In this document: one piece after another, positions 9,906 through 20,845 of the stretch
Layout: each line of letters opens with the position of its first letter
Numbering within the stretch: position 1 is the stretch's first letter
Assembly (NCBI RefSeq): GCF_023159225.1
Contig: NC_063161.1
Coordinates: forward strand, 811,001 to 875,000
DNA length: 64,000 nt
Source of the DNA: Perognathus longimembris pacificus
Taxonomy: Eukaryota; Chordata; Mammalia; Rodentia; Heteromyidae
Direction: 5' to 3'
Notes under the pieces: model-generated
The model's database searches: none
The model's input: the letters and a program-made list of their open reading frames with translations, nothing else
What the model was told of the DNA's origin: nothing
Translations under genes and position numbers: made by a program

Positions 9906-10265
9906 GGCCTGGGCACGGTGATCCAGGCCCACACTACCAGCTACCAGGGAGGCAGAGAACAGGAGTGATGAGCGGGGGTGGCTCAGGTGTTATAGCATGC
10001 TGGTGTCACAAGAAGACGCAAATTCGAGAGAGCGAGCGAGAGAATGCTGTTTTCAGCCAGCTCACACCTATAATCCTAGCTACCTGAGGCTGAGATCTGA
10101 GGATCACGGTTCAAAGCTAGCCCTGGGCTGGAAAGTCCATGAGACTCCTACCTGCAATGAACCACCAGAAAACCGGAAGTGGTGCCGTGGCTCAAAGTGG
10201 TAGAGTGAAAGAGCTCCGGACAGCGCCCAGGCTCTGAGTTCAAGCCCCATGGCTGACAACAACAA
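9906..10265 (+). mobile_element. Degenerate SINE followed by a B1-dID
   Basis: 9906-10035 is a decayed B1/ID element. 10050-10265 is a clear B1-dID, with CACACCTATAATCCTAGCTA on the left and GGAAGTGGTGCCGTGGCTCA on the right. Confidence 0.75.
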
Positions 10266-10375
10266 AGAATGCTGTGTCTAATCCAAAAGACTGAGATGGT
10301 GCCCCCAAGTGGTGGATTACTGTTCCCACACCTTGGCCCACAAAGATTATGCCTATTTTATTTATTTTAAAATTA

Positions 10376-10790
10376 TTTTTGCTAGTCCTGGGGTTTGAAC
10401 TCAGGGCCTGGGCACTGTCCCTGAGCTTCTTTTGCTCAAAGTTAGCACTCTACCACTTGAACCCCAGCCCCACTTCCAACTTTTTTTGTTAATTTGTTTT
10501 TTGGTCTTTTTTGGCCAGTCCTGGGCCTTGGACTCAGGGCCTGAGCACTGTCCCTGGCTTCTTTTTGCTCAAGGCTAGCACTCTGCCACCTGAGCCACAG
10601 CGCCCCTTCCAGCCTTTTCTATCTATGTGGTGCTGAGGAATCGAACCCAGGGCTTCATGTATAGGAGACGAGCACTCCACCTCTAGGCCACACTCCCAGC
10701 CCCCCACTTCCAACTTGTGTGTGTGGTTCTGAGGACTGGAACCCAGGGCTTCATGCGTGCTAGGCCAGCACTCGGCCACTAGGCCACATT
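10376..10790 (-). mobile_element. IDL-Geo SINE (outer), split by a younger copy
   Basis: The right-monomer part lies at 10376-10482 and the left ID-type part at 10717-10790, both minus. They are separated by a complete IDL-Geo at about 10483-10701. The broken edges carry the duplicated sequence CCCCACTTCCAACTT. Confidence 0.88.
10483..10701 (-). mobile_element. IDL-Geo SINE (inner, younger) with 15-bp target-site duplication
   Basis: A full-length minus copy is flanked by CCCCACTTCCAACTT at 10468-10482 and again at 10702-10716. The element lies exactly between the two copies, so this is a retroposition event into the older SINE. Confidence 0.9.
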
Positions 10791-10793
10791 CCC

Positions 10794-10799
10794 TTTATT
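10794..10799 (-). terminator. ZBED4: Candidate ZBED4 poly(A) signal AATAAA
   Basis: TTTATT on the plus strand reads AATAAA on the minus strand, about 1.2 kb past the ZBED4 stop and just outside the nested SINE pair. It is the clearest AATAAA on that strand in the downstream region. Other sites are possible. Confidence 0.35.
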
Positions 10800-11981
10800 C
10801 CCCTAAAAAACAAACTCACGTGTTCACCAGCACTAAGAAATTACAAATAAAAAGTTTAATTTCAGAAACTGAGTTCACCATTTATAAATACACTAAAGCG
10901 TCGTCCAGGCAAACTTCATTGAGCAGAGGTACAGTATCAGGACATGATGACTTCAGAAGGTCATGGCATGTGGATGCGTCACAGTCGGACTATGTAACTG
11001 ACGTGAGGTGAGAAAATAAAGACGTTAAGAAAAGCTGCTCTCCTCTGACCTCCGCTGAATTCCAGTCCCCAGTGATGGCTGCTCTTCCGGTCAGAGAGAA
11101 GTCCGAGTGCCTCAGGTTGTCCCCAGAGCGCCCCTTCCCTGCTCGGACGCCGTGGCGTCCGCGAGGACCGGGGCGGACCTGAGCACTCGGGGTCAGTGCA
11201 CCCCGACGCCGTCGGGGCGTGGAGACTCGAGCCACAGGCCCCTGCTGTAAACGTAGCAGACCACGCGCCGGCTAAGTCCTAGGTAGGGATTTACCCACGT
11301 GGATCCGATTTCAAGGAGCTCATGGTAAGTAGTTGGGTTATCTCTGAGTTACCTGTAAAACCTGAAGGTAAACCCCGTGACGGGGCAGTGCCGCCGGGCT
11401 CGGCTCAGCCCGGCGTCCAGACGCCTCGCCAGGGTAGCGGCCCGCGGCCCGCTCTCCACCCGCCACGGACGCGGGAGCCGGCGGGGCAGAGCCGCTCGCT
11501 CGCTCGCTCGCTCCACTGCCACCTCCTGCTCACAGGGTTTGTCTGACAGCGTAAAAGCCGTCTTGTTGCAAACAAAGCAACATTTAGTTAACTAAAATAC
11601 AGCACCTGATTTGTTGGTTTTTTTTTTTTTACACAACTGAATAAAAAGCCTACAGAATAAAACTGTTTACATCTTCTCTGCATTCTAGAAAACAAATGAC
11701 TATCCCTTAATTTAAAAAAAAAAACTTTACAGTTATGAATTAAAACCTGATGATCCTATTTCATAAGAGACAAGACGGGCCGTGTCTGGCGGACGTCTGG
11801 AAACGCCCGACACCGGGCCGCGGGAGGAGCAAGGCACGTGCGGACAGACGGTGAGGACTCGACGGCCACAGCGGGGGAGCGCCGGCACGCGGCCCGGGTG
11901 CCCGGTGTGCGCCCTCCACGGCCCCCGGGGGACAGTCAGTGCTCCCTCGAGCACGTCTAGCCTGGAGGCGCCGTCCTAAGT
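10800..11981 (-). other. ZBED4: Probable ZBED4 3' UTR
   Basis: Non-coding sequence after the ZBED4 stop without SINE insertions, in a SINE-dense region, as expected for a retained UTR. It has AT-rich parts (11570-11760) and CpG-rich parts (11100-11515 and 11760-11960). Confidence 0.5.
11100..11515. other. CpG-rich patch in the ZBED4 3' region
   Basis: Dense CpG (for example GGACGCCGTGGCGTCCGCGA, and CCGGCGTCCAGACGCCTCGC at 11409), ending in a short CTCG repeat at about 11490-11512. No gene start is recognised. It could be an intragenic CpG island or GC-biased UTR. Confidence 0.5.
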
Positions 11982-14900
11982 TCAATACTGGAAGTATATC
12001 AGGGGGAGATTCACCTTCAGGAAGATGAGTTTTTCAAAGTGCTCCGTCAGGAGCCTGGGCTGGGCGCAGCCGCCAGCCTCCGTGGGTGTGCTGAACAGCT
12101 TTTCCGACGGGACGGTACTGGGGGGACAGCCCAGGAACCTGAGCGCCAGGGTGGACAGCCCCGGCCACGAGGCGCGCTTCAGGCTCCAGTAAGTGAGGGG
12201 GTCACAGCTGTGGTCCAGCACCTCCTCCTCCAAGTACGCCAGCACCATGTCTTCTGGAAGCTTCTTCCTCCCATCCCTGTGCTTCACCTTGTCCACGAGC
12301 AGCCACAGGCTCTCCTCTGTGCCGCAGTCTTTTGACGGGGTCCCTGGGCCGCCGCCGTTGGAGGTAGCTGTGTCCTCTGAGGTAGAAGTCAGCATCTCTA
12401 GCTCCCTGACTAAGTCTTGCCTGTACTGCTCCGCCTCCTCCTCTGTGAAGAGGGAGGCTTTGTAGCGAGGGTCCAGCAGCGTGGCGAAGACGTACCTGGG
12501 GTCGTGGAGGGTGGGGGACAGGCGGCTCGCCATGGCTTCCTTGAGCGACTTCAGCATGGTGTCGATGCCCATGGTCTCCGCGAAGAGCATCTCCACCCTC
12601 CTGCTGAGGACGTGGATCATGGGGATGACCTGGCTCAGCGTGGACACGCGGGCGCTCATCTCCCGGCTGGCCGTGTCGAAGGGCCGCAGCGCGTGGCACA
12701 CCGACTGCATCACCTCCCACTGGTCGCCGCTGATGGACTCCCGGAAGCTGCACTCCACCGACATCTCGTGGACGGCCCTCTTCTGCTCGATGAGCCGCTC
12801 CAGCATGTGGAAGGACGTGCTCCAGCGGGACGGCACGTCCTGCAGCAGCGGGTGCGGCGGCAGCGCGTACGCCTTCTGCAGCTCGGCCAGCTTCTCGCGC
12901 GCCCGGGGCGAGCGGTAGACGCGCTCGCACAGCTTCCGGGCCGTGCTCAGCAGGTTCTGGACCATCCTCTGGCTCTTGATGGCCTCGCTCACGACGAGGC
13001 TCACGGTGTGGCTGAAGCACTGCACGCTCGAGTGCTTGCCCTCGCTCAGCGTCTTGCCGACGCTGGGGTGGTCGGTGACGGTGATGCCGACCTGCAGGCC
13101 GACGGAGGTCACCCAGGCCTCCCACCAGCACTGCAGCTGCCTCCGGATGCTGCCGCCGCTGTAGTCACAGTCGATCTGCGACACGTCCAGAAGGGCCGAG
13201 CGGTGGCGGTCCCCGCAGTGCGGGCGGGCGGAGGGCGCGAAGGTGACCCAGTGGGCCGTCAGGGTCAGGTACTCGCGGGTCTGGCTGCTCATCCAAATTC
13301 CGGAGGTGAAGTGGACCACGCCGCTCTCGGCTTCCTTCAGACGGGACATGATGATCTGCTTCACGCTGTCGTACATGCCCGGGATGGCGGTCCTGGAGAA
13401 GTAGGAGGGGGAGGGTAGCTTGTACTGGGGTTCCAGGTACTCGAGCAGCCTGGTAAAGCCAACGCTGTCCACAAAGGAGTATGGCTGGAGGTCAAGTGCA
13501 ATCATTTCCGCTATGAGACTAGTGATCTTTTTGGCAACCGGGTGAGACTCATAGAACTTGTGGGCGGGGTCACTGAAGGCCGGCCCCGGGGGCTCCACGC
13601 CGAGGGGCGCCCGGCTGCCGGGGGGGCGGAGCCCCGCGGCCTTGGGAGCGTCGGCCTTGAGCACCTGGCTGTGGAAGCGCTGCAGGTGGCGCAGGAGGCA
13701 GCTGGTGCCCAGGTTGGTGGGCTTCTTGCCCCGGCTGATGGTCCGGCCGCAGTGCAGGCACACCACCTTGGTGGAGTCTGCAGAGCACACAGAAAAATGG
13801 TTCCACAGTTTGGAGGTCTTCTTGCTGCTCCCAGGGAAGATCACTTGGTGGTTCTTCCTGGCCGCTGTCGGCAAGTCTGTCCGTGTGCAGGCTCTTTCTG
13901 CGGAAGCTAACGTGGCATACGGGGAGTTGGCCAGGCTCGCACCCAGGAAGTCCTTCTGGCTCCCGACCACCTCCGGGTGGCGTCGGTACAGATGCCGCAT
14001 CAGGCAGGTGGTACCCATGTCCCCCTTCTTCCCCCGGCTGATGACACAGCTGCAGTACCGACACACGGCCTTCAGACTGTCCATAGGGGCCAGTGAAAAA
14101 TGGTGCCACACCTCGGACTTCAGTCTCCTCATGACCTTCTTGTTCTGCTGGAAGACCGCCCCCGACTCCTGCCTGGGACTCGCCAGGCCCGCCGACGGCT
14201 TCTCCGGAGAGGACACCAGGGAGGCCTCGGCCAGCTCGTCGGAGGATGACACCACAGGCACGTCCCCCGGGTCTTCACTCGGCCTGTCTGGGGAGGAGGC
14301 GGCGGAAGGGCACCCTCTGACCAGCTTCCCTGGCGACGGCGGCATCCCCGAGTTTGGATCCGCCTCGGGGGACAGCAGGGCGGGCAGGAGGGTGGGGGGC
14401 GCGGGGTACAGGGGAGGGATGCCCACGCCGCCCCCGTTCTCCTGCAGCACGATGGAGCGGTGCGCTCTCCACATGTGCCGGATGAGGCAGCTGGTGCCCA
14501 GGTCCTTGCCGTTCTTGCCGCGGCTGAACTCGTTCATGCAGTGCACGCAGACCGCCTTGGAACTGTCCAGGGGGGACAGGTAGAAGTGCTTCCACACAGC
14601 TGACCGCCGCCTGGACCCCGACGAGCCCTTGGGAAGGGCCAAGCTCCGCTCCGCCACATTCTCCGCAGCTTCGTCGTCGTGGAGTGGGGGAAGGTGGGGG
14701 GAGGACCCCGCCAGGGCCTCGTCTCGACCGTACTTGTCAGCGATGGACACGTCGGAGGACGCCTCCTCCGAAGAGACCGCGGACGCGGACTCCTCCGTCA
14801 CTCGGTCAGGGGACGGGATCTTAGGAGCCACCTTCTGGACCAGCCCGACGGGTGACAGAGTGGTGCCGAGGCCCCCCCCCTCGGCGGGCGGGGGCGGGGG

Positions 14901-15422
14901 CAGGGCCACGGGGGAGGGGCAGGCGGCTCCCGAAGACAGACTTCCATCCTCCTGCAGGAGCTTGGTGGGGTGGGCCCGCCTCACGTGCCTCATGAGGCAG
15001 CTGGTGCTCAGGTCTTTCTCGTTCTTGCCCCGGCTGAATTCCTTCATGCAGTACGTGCAGATGGCCTTGGTGCTGTCTCGAGGAGAGATGAAGAAGTGCT
15101 TCCAGGCAGGAGACTTCTTCCTGGAGCTCATGTGCCGGCTGGAGAGCAGGCTCTGGGTCACGGCCTCCATGGCCACGCTGTAGAGCGTGCTGCTGTACTG
15201 GGAGAAGAGGGAGCCATAGTCGTCCTGGCTCTCGGCGGGGGGCTGACAGGCGCAGTCCACCTGGACTCCCGCCCGCTCTTCGCCACTGTCGGCCTGCCTC
15301 ACGCCCTCCGGCTCACTTTTAAAGCCCGTTCTTCCCATGTCACGACCAGGGATTTGGCGGTCCTCTTCCTCGGAAATAAAATCCCTGTCCCCTGGAGGAC
15401 AGGTTTCCTGCTGCTGCTCCAT
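11982..15422 (-). CDS. ZBED4: ZBED4, four-BED-finger hAT-transposase-derived nuclear protein
   Basis: A single uninterrupted exon of 1146 codons plus TGA, matching mammalian ZBED4 along its length (human is about 1171 residues by memory). Four BED zinc fingers are visible, at about 102-153, 270-321, 434-483 and 535-585, each with a CxxC pair and an HxxxxH pair. The middle is a degenerate RNase-H-like transposase body. The end (about 1071-1146) is the hAT C-terminal dimerisation region, ending in LIYFQY. The protein is known as a domesticated hAT transposase acting in the nucleus as a DNA-binding regulator, with retinal expression reported. The start is ATG 15422-15420, in strong Kozak context (G at -3 and +4) and with an in-frame TGA at 15434-15432, so a start further upstream is excluded. 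The exon is very CpG-rich. Overlapping antisense frames are shadows. Confidence 0.96.
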   Translation of the reverse strand: MEQQQETCPPGDRDFISEEEDRQIPGRDMGRTGFKSEPEGVRQADSGEERAGVQVDCACQPPAESQDDYGSLFSQYSSTLYSVAMEAVTQSLLSSRHMSSRKKSPAWKHFFISPRDSTKAICTYCMKEFSRGKNEKDLSTSCLMRHVRRAHPTKLLQEDGSLSSGAACPSPVALPPPPPAEGGGLGTTLSPVGLVQKVAPKIPSPDRVTEESASAVSSEEASSDVSIADKYGRDEALAGSSPHLPPLHDDEAAENVAERSLALPKGSSGSRRRSAVWKHFYLSPLDSSKAVCVHCMNEFSRGKNGKDLGTSCLIRHMWRAHRSIVLQENGGGVGIPPLYPAPPTLLPALLSPEADPNSGMPPSPGKLVRGCPSAASSPDRPSEDPGDVPVVSSSDELAEASLVSSPEKPSAGLASPRQESGAVFQQNKKVMRRLKSEVWHHFSLAPMDSLKAVCRYCSCVISRGKKGDMGTTCLMRHLYRRHPEVVGSQKDFLGASLANSPYATLASAERACTRTDLPTAARKNHQVIFPGSSKKTSKLWNHFSVCSADSTKVVCLHCGRTISRGKKPTNLGTSCLLRHLQRFHSQVLKADAPKAAGLRPPGSRAPLGVEPPGPAFSDPAHKFYESHPVAKKITSLIAEMIALDLQPYSFVDSVGFTRLLEYLEPQYKLPSPSYFSRTAIPGMYDSVKQIIMSRLKEAESGVVHFTSGIWMSSQTREYLTLTAHWVTFAPSARPHCGDRHRSALLDVSQIDCDYSGGSIRRQLQCWWEAWVTSVGLQVGITVTDHPSVGKTLSEGKHSSVQCFSHTVSLVVSEAIKSQRMVQNLLSTARKLCERVYRSPRAREKLAELQKAYALPPHPLLQDVPSRWSTSFHMLERLIEQKRAVHEMSVECSFRESISGDQWEVMQSVCHALRPFDTASREMSARVSTLSQVIPMIHVLSRRVEMLFAETMGIDTMLKSLKEAMASRLSPTLHDPRYVFATLLDPRYKASLFTEEEAEQYRQDLVRELEMLTSTSEDTATSNGGGPGTPSKDCGTEESLWLLVDKVKHRDGRKKLPEDMVLAYLEEEVLDHSCDPLTYWSLKRASWPGLSTLALRFLGCPPSTVPSEKLFSTPTEAGGCAQPRLLTEHFEKLIFLKVNLPLIYFQY

Positions 15423-15470
15423 GACCAACCATCACGAGCCCGGCTGCCTCATCGTGGGAGTATCCTAGGT
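15423..15470 (-). other. ZBED4: ZBED4 5' UTR end of coding exon and possible acceptor
   Basis: On the minus strand a candidate acceptor CCTAG|GATACT lies about 43 nt before the ATG. Its pyrimidine tract is weak, so the exact exon edge is uncertain. Confidence 0.3.
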
Positions 15471-15870
15471 TCATAAAAACCTGTCCACGTTCCTTCTTGG
15501 GCGCCCAAATGCAGACTTCTTCACCTTTCCATAGCGACTCTGTCTTTCAGGGGGTTTCTGTGAACATGGCTGGTCAGGACGAGCACCGGAAGGCAGAGCC
15601 GGGAGCTCATGGGGGCAGAGAGCCGCGCGCGACGCCAGTGCTGCCACCTAACGGTCCACATGTGGCCACAATGGAGACTTGCTTCTAGCCTTAAAGACGG
15701 GATCCCCCAAATCTTGACAAGACATACTTGATCCTTTGGGATTTCCTACAAAAGATGATATCAAATTAAGCCCAGAGCCATACATTTCAAATCTATACCG
15801 TCATGGACTTATCCTCCTGAATAGGTGCAGGAAGCAAAAACTGAAAAACTTGTTTCTCTCTCTCCTTTTT

Positions 15871-16060
15871 TTGCCAGTCCTGGGGCTTGAACTCAGGGCC
15901 TGAGCACTGTCCCTGTGCTTTCTTTTGCTTCAAGGCTGGCACTCTATCACTTGAGCCACAGCGCCACTTCTGGCCTTTTCTGTTTATGTGGTGCTGAGGA
16001 ATTGAACCCAGGGCTTCATGCTAGGCAAGCATTCTTGCCACTAAGCCACATTCCCAGCCC
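15871..16060 (-). mobile_element. IDL-Geo SINE
   Basis: A minus-strand full dimer, from CCAGTCCTGGGGCTTGAACT to CCACATTCCCAGCCC. Confidence 0.88.
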
Positions 16061-16073
16061 CGTTTCCTATTCT

Positions 16074-16286
16074 TTTTTTTTTTTGGGGGGGGGGGCAGTC
16101 CTGGGCCTTGGACTCAGGGCCTGAGCACTGTCCCTGGCTTCTTCCCACTCAAGGCTAGCACTCTGCCACCTGAGCCACAGCGCCCCTTCTGGCCGTTTTC
16201 CATATATGTGGTGCTGGGGAATCGAACCGAGAGCTTCATGTGTAGGAGGCAAGCACTCTTGCCACTAGGCCATATTCCCAGCCCAT
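16074..16286 (-). mobile_element. IDL-Geo SINE with 13-bp target-site duplication
   Basis: It sits between two older copies and is flanked by CGTTTCCTATTCT at 16061-16073 and 16287-16299, which shows that it inserted into the spacer between its neighbours. Confidence 0.88.
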
Positions 16287-16299
16287 CGTTTCCTATTCT

Positions 16300-16494
16300 C
16301 TTAATGCCAGTCCTAGGGCTTGAACTCAGGGCCTGAGCATTATCCCTGGCTTCTTTTTGCTCAAGGCTAGCACTCCACTACTTTAGCCACAGCACCACTT
16401 CTGGCCTTTTCTGTTTATGTGGTACTGAGGAATAGAACCCAGGGCTTCATGCATGCTAGGCAAGCACTCTACCACTATGCCACACTCCTAATCC
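16300..16494 (-). mobile_element. IDL-Geo SINE
   Basis: The third minus-strand dimer in a row. It has decayed slightly (CCACACTCCTAATCC at its 5' edge). Confidence 0.85.
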
Positions 16495-16850
16495 TTAATG
16501 GTGTAGTTTGAAGAGCAAAGTTTCTTAATTTTGATGAAGTCCAATCTGTCCATTTTCTATTTGGGGTCATATCTAAGAAATCTTTGTTTAACACAGGGTG
16601 ATAGTGACTATGTTCTCTTTTGTTTTGTTTTTGCCAGTCCTGGGGCTTGAACTGAACCTGAGCACTGTCCCTGGCTTTTTTTTGCTCAAGGTTAGCACTC
16701 TACCACTTGAGCCTCAGTGCCACTTCTGGCTTCTTCTATGTATGTGATGCTGAGGAATTGAACCCAGGGCTTCATGCATGCAAAGTGAGCACTCTACCTA
16801 CCACTAGGCAATATTCCCAGTCCTGTGTTTTCTTTTAGAGGTTTTTGTGG
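16495..16850 (-). mobile_element. Old L1 fragment, interrupted
   Basis: 16496-16630 and 16824-16850 resemble the antisense 3' part of old mammalian L1 elements (TTTTGATGAAGTCCAATC, GGGGTCATATCTAAGAAAT). The two parts are split by a SINE. No intact frame. Confidence 0.6.
16631..16823 (-). mobile_element. IDL-Geo SINE inserted in the L1 fragment
   Basis: A minus-strand dimer, from GCCAGTCCTGGGGCTTGAAC to AATATTCCCAGTCC, with a small deletion in the right monomer (GAACTGAACCTGAGC). Confidence 0.82.
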
Positions 16851-17644
16851 GGTTTTATTTTTCGGAGATGGGTAATACTAAGACTTGACCTTAAGATTTT
16901 ATGCCTCTATGTCTTGGCTTCTTTCCTAGTTAAGTAGAGATGGAGTGTGCATGTGTGCATGTACACGTGTGTCCGTATGAAGAGTCCCACACAGACTTAA
17001 CAGCAGCTATACATACTAACATACATTCATCGATGTTTATTCATCAGACTATATACACACTTTAAATATGTGGACTTTATCACATGCCAATTGTACACAA
17101 AGTTGTCTTTTTATAAGGCAAGAATTATCAGAATGGATAAAAAAGCAAGACTAGCAATATGCTTACAAGAATATTCGTTAGACATAAAAACACCAATAGT
17201 CTAAAACCTAAGGGTGATGGATGAACAAGGAGAATGCTAAGTGCTATCTGAATGGCTGATGAGCTCAGCACAGCACACCAGATGGCAGGGATACAGCGTG
17301 TGATGTGACACTGGCAGGGTCAGTACACCTACAGTACACAGACCCACACACGCACACACCCATAAGTCTACATATCTGCCCAGACTTCCAACCCAACATC
17401 TATGGTCAGCTCTAGGAGAGATCAGGCCATTCAGTACTGGCAGGAGCAGAGTTCACCTTACCTATCCAGTGGTTTGAATAAATAAGGACACGGACCTGAC
17501 ATTGAGCAGCCAACCAAGACAGTACATACAATTTACAAGTACACAGAAAATATTCCCCAAAGTTTTGCTTTATAGACAATATAAAGAATCTCAATGTGTC
17601 TGTCTGTCTGCCAACTACTTATCTACTTATCCATTTGTCTGTAT

Positions 17645-17755
17645 TTTTTTGAGGTAGTGTCTGATTATTTAGCCTATGTTGGCCTTCAACTTAGGATCCT
17701 CTTGCCTTAACCTCCTGAGTGCTGATTACAGATATGTAACACTATACCCAGCTAG
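17645..17755 (-). mobile_element. B1 SINE, minus orientation
   Basis: An antisense B1 order is visible (GAGGTAGTGTCTGATTATTT, then CCTCCTGAGTGCTGATTACA). Confidence 0.65.
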
Positions 17756-17844
17756 ACTTTTTTTTCCTGATTTCCTCAATAAAAAACAGAAATAGAATTG
17801 TGAAACCACAATCCCACGGATGGTATCAACAATGAAACAAGACT

Positions 17845-18030
17845 GATGTGGTTTACACCAGTATCCTACTCAGGCGACAAATCTCAAGTTTCAGGTTTGA
17901 AGTCAGCTCAGGCAGAAGAGCTAGCAAGACTCCATCTCCCATTAACCAGCTCAAGTGGTAGAGAGCCACCCGTGAGCAAGCCAGCCAAGTGACCTTGAAG
18001 ACCTGAGTGTATGCCTTTGTACTAAAAAAA
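17845..18030 (+). mobile_element. Degenerate B1-dID SINE
   Basis: Left-part traces (AGACTCCATCTCCCATTAAC) and right-part traces (AGCTCAAGTGGTAGAGAGCC) in the right order. Confidence 0.5.
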
Positions 18031-18419
18031 TCTGAGAAATATTTCCAATACAAGTGCTGAATGGCACCTAATTTGCCTAGGTGAAAGAAGCTACTGACTG
18101 TCCTCAAATAGCCAACCAGGGCTTACAGGACACCACAAAGGCCAAGCCACCGAAATCAGCAGTTTCTTGCACTGCAAGAAAACAGACACGAGGGCCCAAG
18201 CCCTCGTTCTAGAGATTGAACCAAAACAACACAGCCAACTCTCCCTTTCAGGGCAAAACCCTACACTGGCCAGACACAGAACAAGCCAGAAAATCAGCAC
18301 AGACATGCAAGAGTAACATTACTAACCAACTTGACCTAATGGATGTCCATACCATACCACCTGACACAAACCCCATAGGGTACAATGCAAGCATTTCAGA
18401 TATTCAAAACTATACAAGT

Positions 18420-18612
18420 TGGGCTGGGGATATAGCCTAGTGGCAAGAGTGCCTGCCTCGGATACACGAGGACCTAGGTTCGATTCCCCAGCACCACATA
18501 TACAGAAAACGGCCAGAAGCGGCGCTGTGGCTCAAGTGGCAGAGTGCTAGCCTTGAGCGGGAAGAAGCCAGGGACAGTGCTCAGGCCCTGAGTCCAAGGC
18601 CCAGGACTGGCC

Positions 18613-18637
<25 letters not shown>
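18420..18637 (+). mobile_element. Young IDL-Geo SINE with long A tail and target-site duplication
   Basis: A complete dimer with a tail of nearly 30 A, flanked by AAAACTATACAAGT at 18406-18419 and at 18638-18651. The perfect duplication and long tail suggest a recent insertion. Confidence 0.92.
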
Positions 18638-18643
<6 letters not shown>

Positions 18644-18689
18644 ATACAAGTCATCTAACCACAAAGGAGTTATGCTATGAAACAAGTTT

Positions 18690-18900
18690 GGGGCATGGTG
18701 GCGTCTTCCTGTAATCCCAGCTACTCAGAAGGCAGAGGCAGGAGGATCTTGAGTTCAAGGTCAGCCTGGGCAAGGGTAGCGTAAGTCCCTATCTCAAAAA
18801 TGAAATAAAACCAAAAGGGCTGAGAACAGAGCTCAAGTGCCTTCCTAGGGCATCTGCCTAGTAAGTGTGAGGCCCTGGGTTTAATCCTCAGTTCAGAAAG
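18690..18900 (+). mobile_element. B1 joined to an ID-type monomer
   Basis: The B1 part (TGTAATCCCAGCTACTCAGA) is followed by an ID-like part (AGAGCTCAAGTGCCTTCCTA) and a GA-rich tail. Confidence 0.7.
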
Positions 18901-19840
18901 AAAGGGAGAGAGGGAGGGAGGGAAAGAAAATAGCCTATATCCTAGTATAGTCACTGGACTTGAGAAAAAGATCTGGTGTACTCTCAGGGAAAACAAAGTC
19001 AAACAAGAGCAAGACAAAAAACATTGAATTTTGACAGCAGAGCTTGATGCTAGGAGATGGAATAGCATGCTTAAAATACCCAAGAAAGCAAATGTCAACC
19101 AAAAGTGTCATAAATAAAGGAGGCAGAGAGCTGCCTGCCATCTGTGTGCAAGCCCTGGGGGACGGTGGTTCTGTGTCCCCCTCGAGAGACACCTTGGAGG
19201 GCAGATCTCAGCCAGAGTAAGCAAGCACTGGTGTCACTCCACTTGGTATCTGGATGCCTGTGGGAAGAACACGGCAGGAGATGGCCATGTACACAGCTGT
19301 CCAGGGTGGCTACGAAGGATGGGAGATAGAGATGCAGAAACCTTTGAGTGGTTTCAGAAGGGACACAGGGAGAGAGCAGATGCATAGTGCTTGATAGCAG
19401 ATTCTTCGTCTCCCACATCACTAAGAACCAAGACTCACAGAGTAATAAAAGAGACTGACAAGGAAGTGAAAGAAACTTCACCTCAACACACTACACCACA
19501 CCACACCCTTGGTGAACAGAAGTGTGTTAGCTCTGTTCATGAAAGGAAACAGTGTGCAGTCCCAGCAGGAGCACCTCAGAAGCACCTCTTCAAAACAGAA
19601 ACCAGGGCTCAAGAAGTGGGGCAGGAAAACGAGGGGCTGAGCCCAGGGCATTCTGGCTTGCCAGGTGCAAGGACCTGCTGAGGGTAGGACCAGGCCCCAG
19701 GATCCGGAAACCAACTTGCAAAGGTTCCCACAGTCCAGGGAGGAACTGGACCACAGGCAAGCATGGTGAGAGCAACGCATTAACATACCTCACCTACGGA
19801 AAGCTCATTATACCAAAACAAGGTCCCAATTTGGTCACTG
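18900..19840. other. ZBED4 intron stretch with no recognised feature
   Basis: Unique-looking sequence. No exon, RNA gene or clear repeat was recognised. Confidence 0.4.
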
Positions 19841-19930
19841 CTGCAGTTTGGGTATAATTTAGGTGTCTCTCAGAGGTTCACAGCTAAAAGTCTGGTCTCA
19901 GAGTGGGTGGCAGCATTTCAGTAGTAGCAG
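19838..19930 (+). mobile_element. Possible LTR (MaLR-like) relic
   Basis: GCTGCAGTTTGGGTATAATT and the following GAGGTTCACAGC resemble the start of old mammalian MaLR-type LTRs. Short and decayed. Confidence 0.3.
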
Positions 19931-19937
19931 GACTGTG

Positions 19938-20310
19938 GGCCTTTCACGTGGCTCAAGCCTGTGATCCGAGCTACATGAGAGACAGACATCAGGGCATCCG
20001 GATGAGCACCCAGGCTGGCTCAGGCAAAAAAAAAAAAAGAAAAGAAAAAAGCTAATGAAGCCTGGCAACAGTGGCTCACACCTGTACTCCTAGCTATGCA
20101 GGAGGCTGAGATCTGAGGATTGTGACTTGAAGCCAGCTCCAGCAGGAAAACACATGAGACTCTTATCTCCAATTAACTACCAAAAAAAAAAAAAAAAAAG
20201 AGCCAGAATAGAGCTGTGGCTCAAGTGGTAGAGCACTGGCCTTGAAGTACATGAAATAAATAAAACTAAACTCAAAAACAGTGGCCAGGCCCTGAGTTAG
20301 GCTCCAGAAC
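19938..20310 (+). mobile_element. SINE pair (decayed B1-like, then B1-dID)
   Basis: 20058-20310 is a B1-dID (GTGGCTCACACCTGTACTCC on the left, GCTGTGGCTCAAGTGGTAGA on the right) with an A-run in its linker. 19938-20040 is an older partial copy ending in an A tail. Confidence 0.7.
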
Positions 20311-20774
20311 GGACACACAGACAAAACAAATAATGAGACTCCATCTCAACCAGTGGCTGGGCACAGTGCGAGGTGCCTCTCGTCTCTGTGACACAGGGAA
20401 ACAAATAGGATGGCGGCTCAGGCATAAAGCAAGACCCTATCCCCACAATAACCGATGCAAAAGGGCTGGGCTGGTAGAGTGGCCTGAGTGTACGAGCAGG
20501 ATGGATCGGTGGGAGGGTACGCCCTCAGGGGGCCTGTGGGGCTCCTCAGCCTCTCTGCTCCTCCAAGTGAGGGACTCGTGCCTGTCAGGCCACCTAGAGG
20601 GCCTTCACTCCCAGCCCGAACCAAACAGCCACGCAGAGCACAGGTGTGCGCTGCCCTCGCACAAGGCTGGACAACAGGTACCTTCTGAGGACAGTAGTGT
20701 GGAGGTCAGGTCTGGCCAGCGCCGTCGTTGGCCACTTGGTGAGCTGCACTATCTGGCTTCTGGTCTTCATGGGC

Positions 20775-20845
20775 GTGCCTGAATTCCTAGAGGAAGGGAA
20801 GTCCCACCCCCAGCGATGGATGTGCCTGAATTCCTAGAGGAAGGG
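20775..20845. repeat. Direct repeat of 24 bp, 47-bp period
   Basis: A 24-nt sequence at 20775-20798 recurs exactly at 20822-20845. It begins GTGCCTGAATTCC and ends GAGGAAGGG. It is a local tandem duplication in unique-looking DNA. Confidence 0.9.

Noticed and set aside
12417..14583. Antisense frames of 333 and 341 residues over ZBED4
   Set aside because: They are the complement of a GC-rich, conserved coding exon. The minus-strand frame is the known protein.
15423..15428. TTG start two codons before the ZBED4 ATG
   Set aside because: An in-frame TGA at 15434-15432 lies just upstream, and the ATG at 15422 has a strong context and matches the human start.
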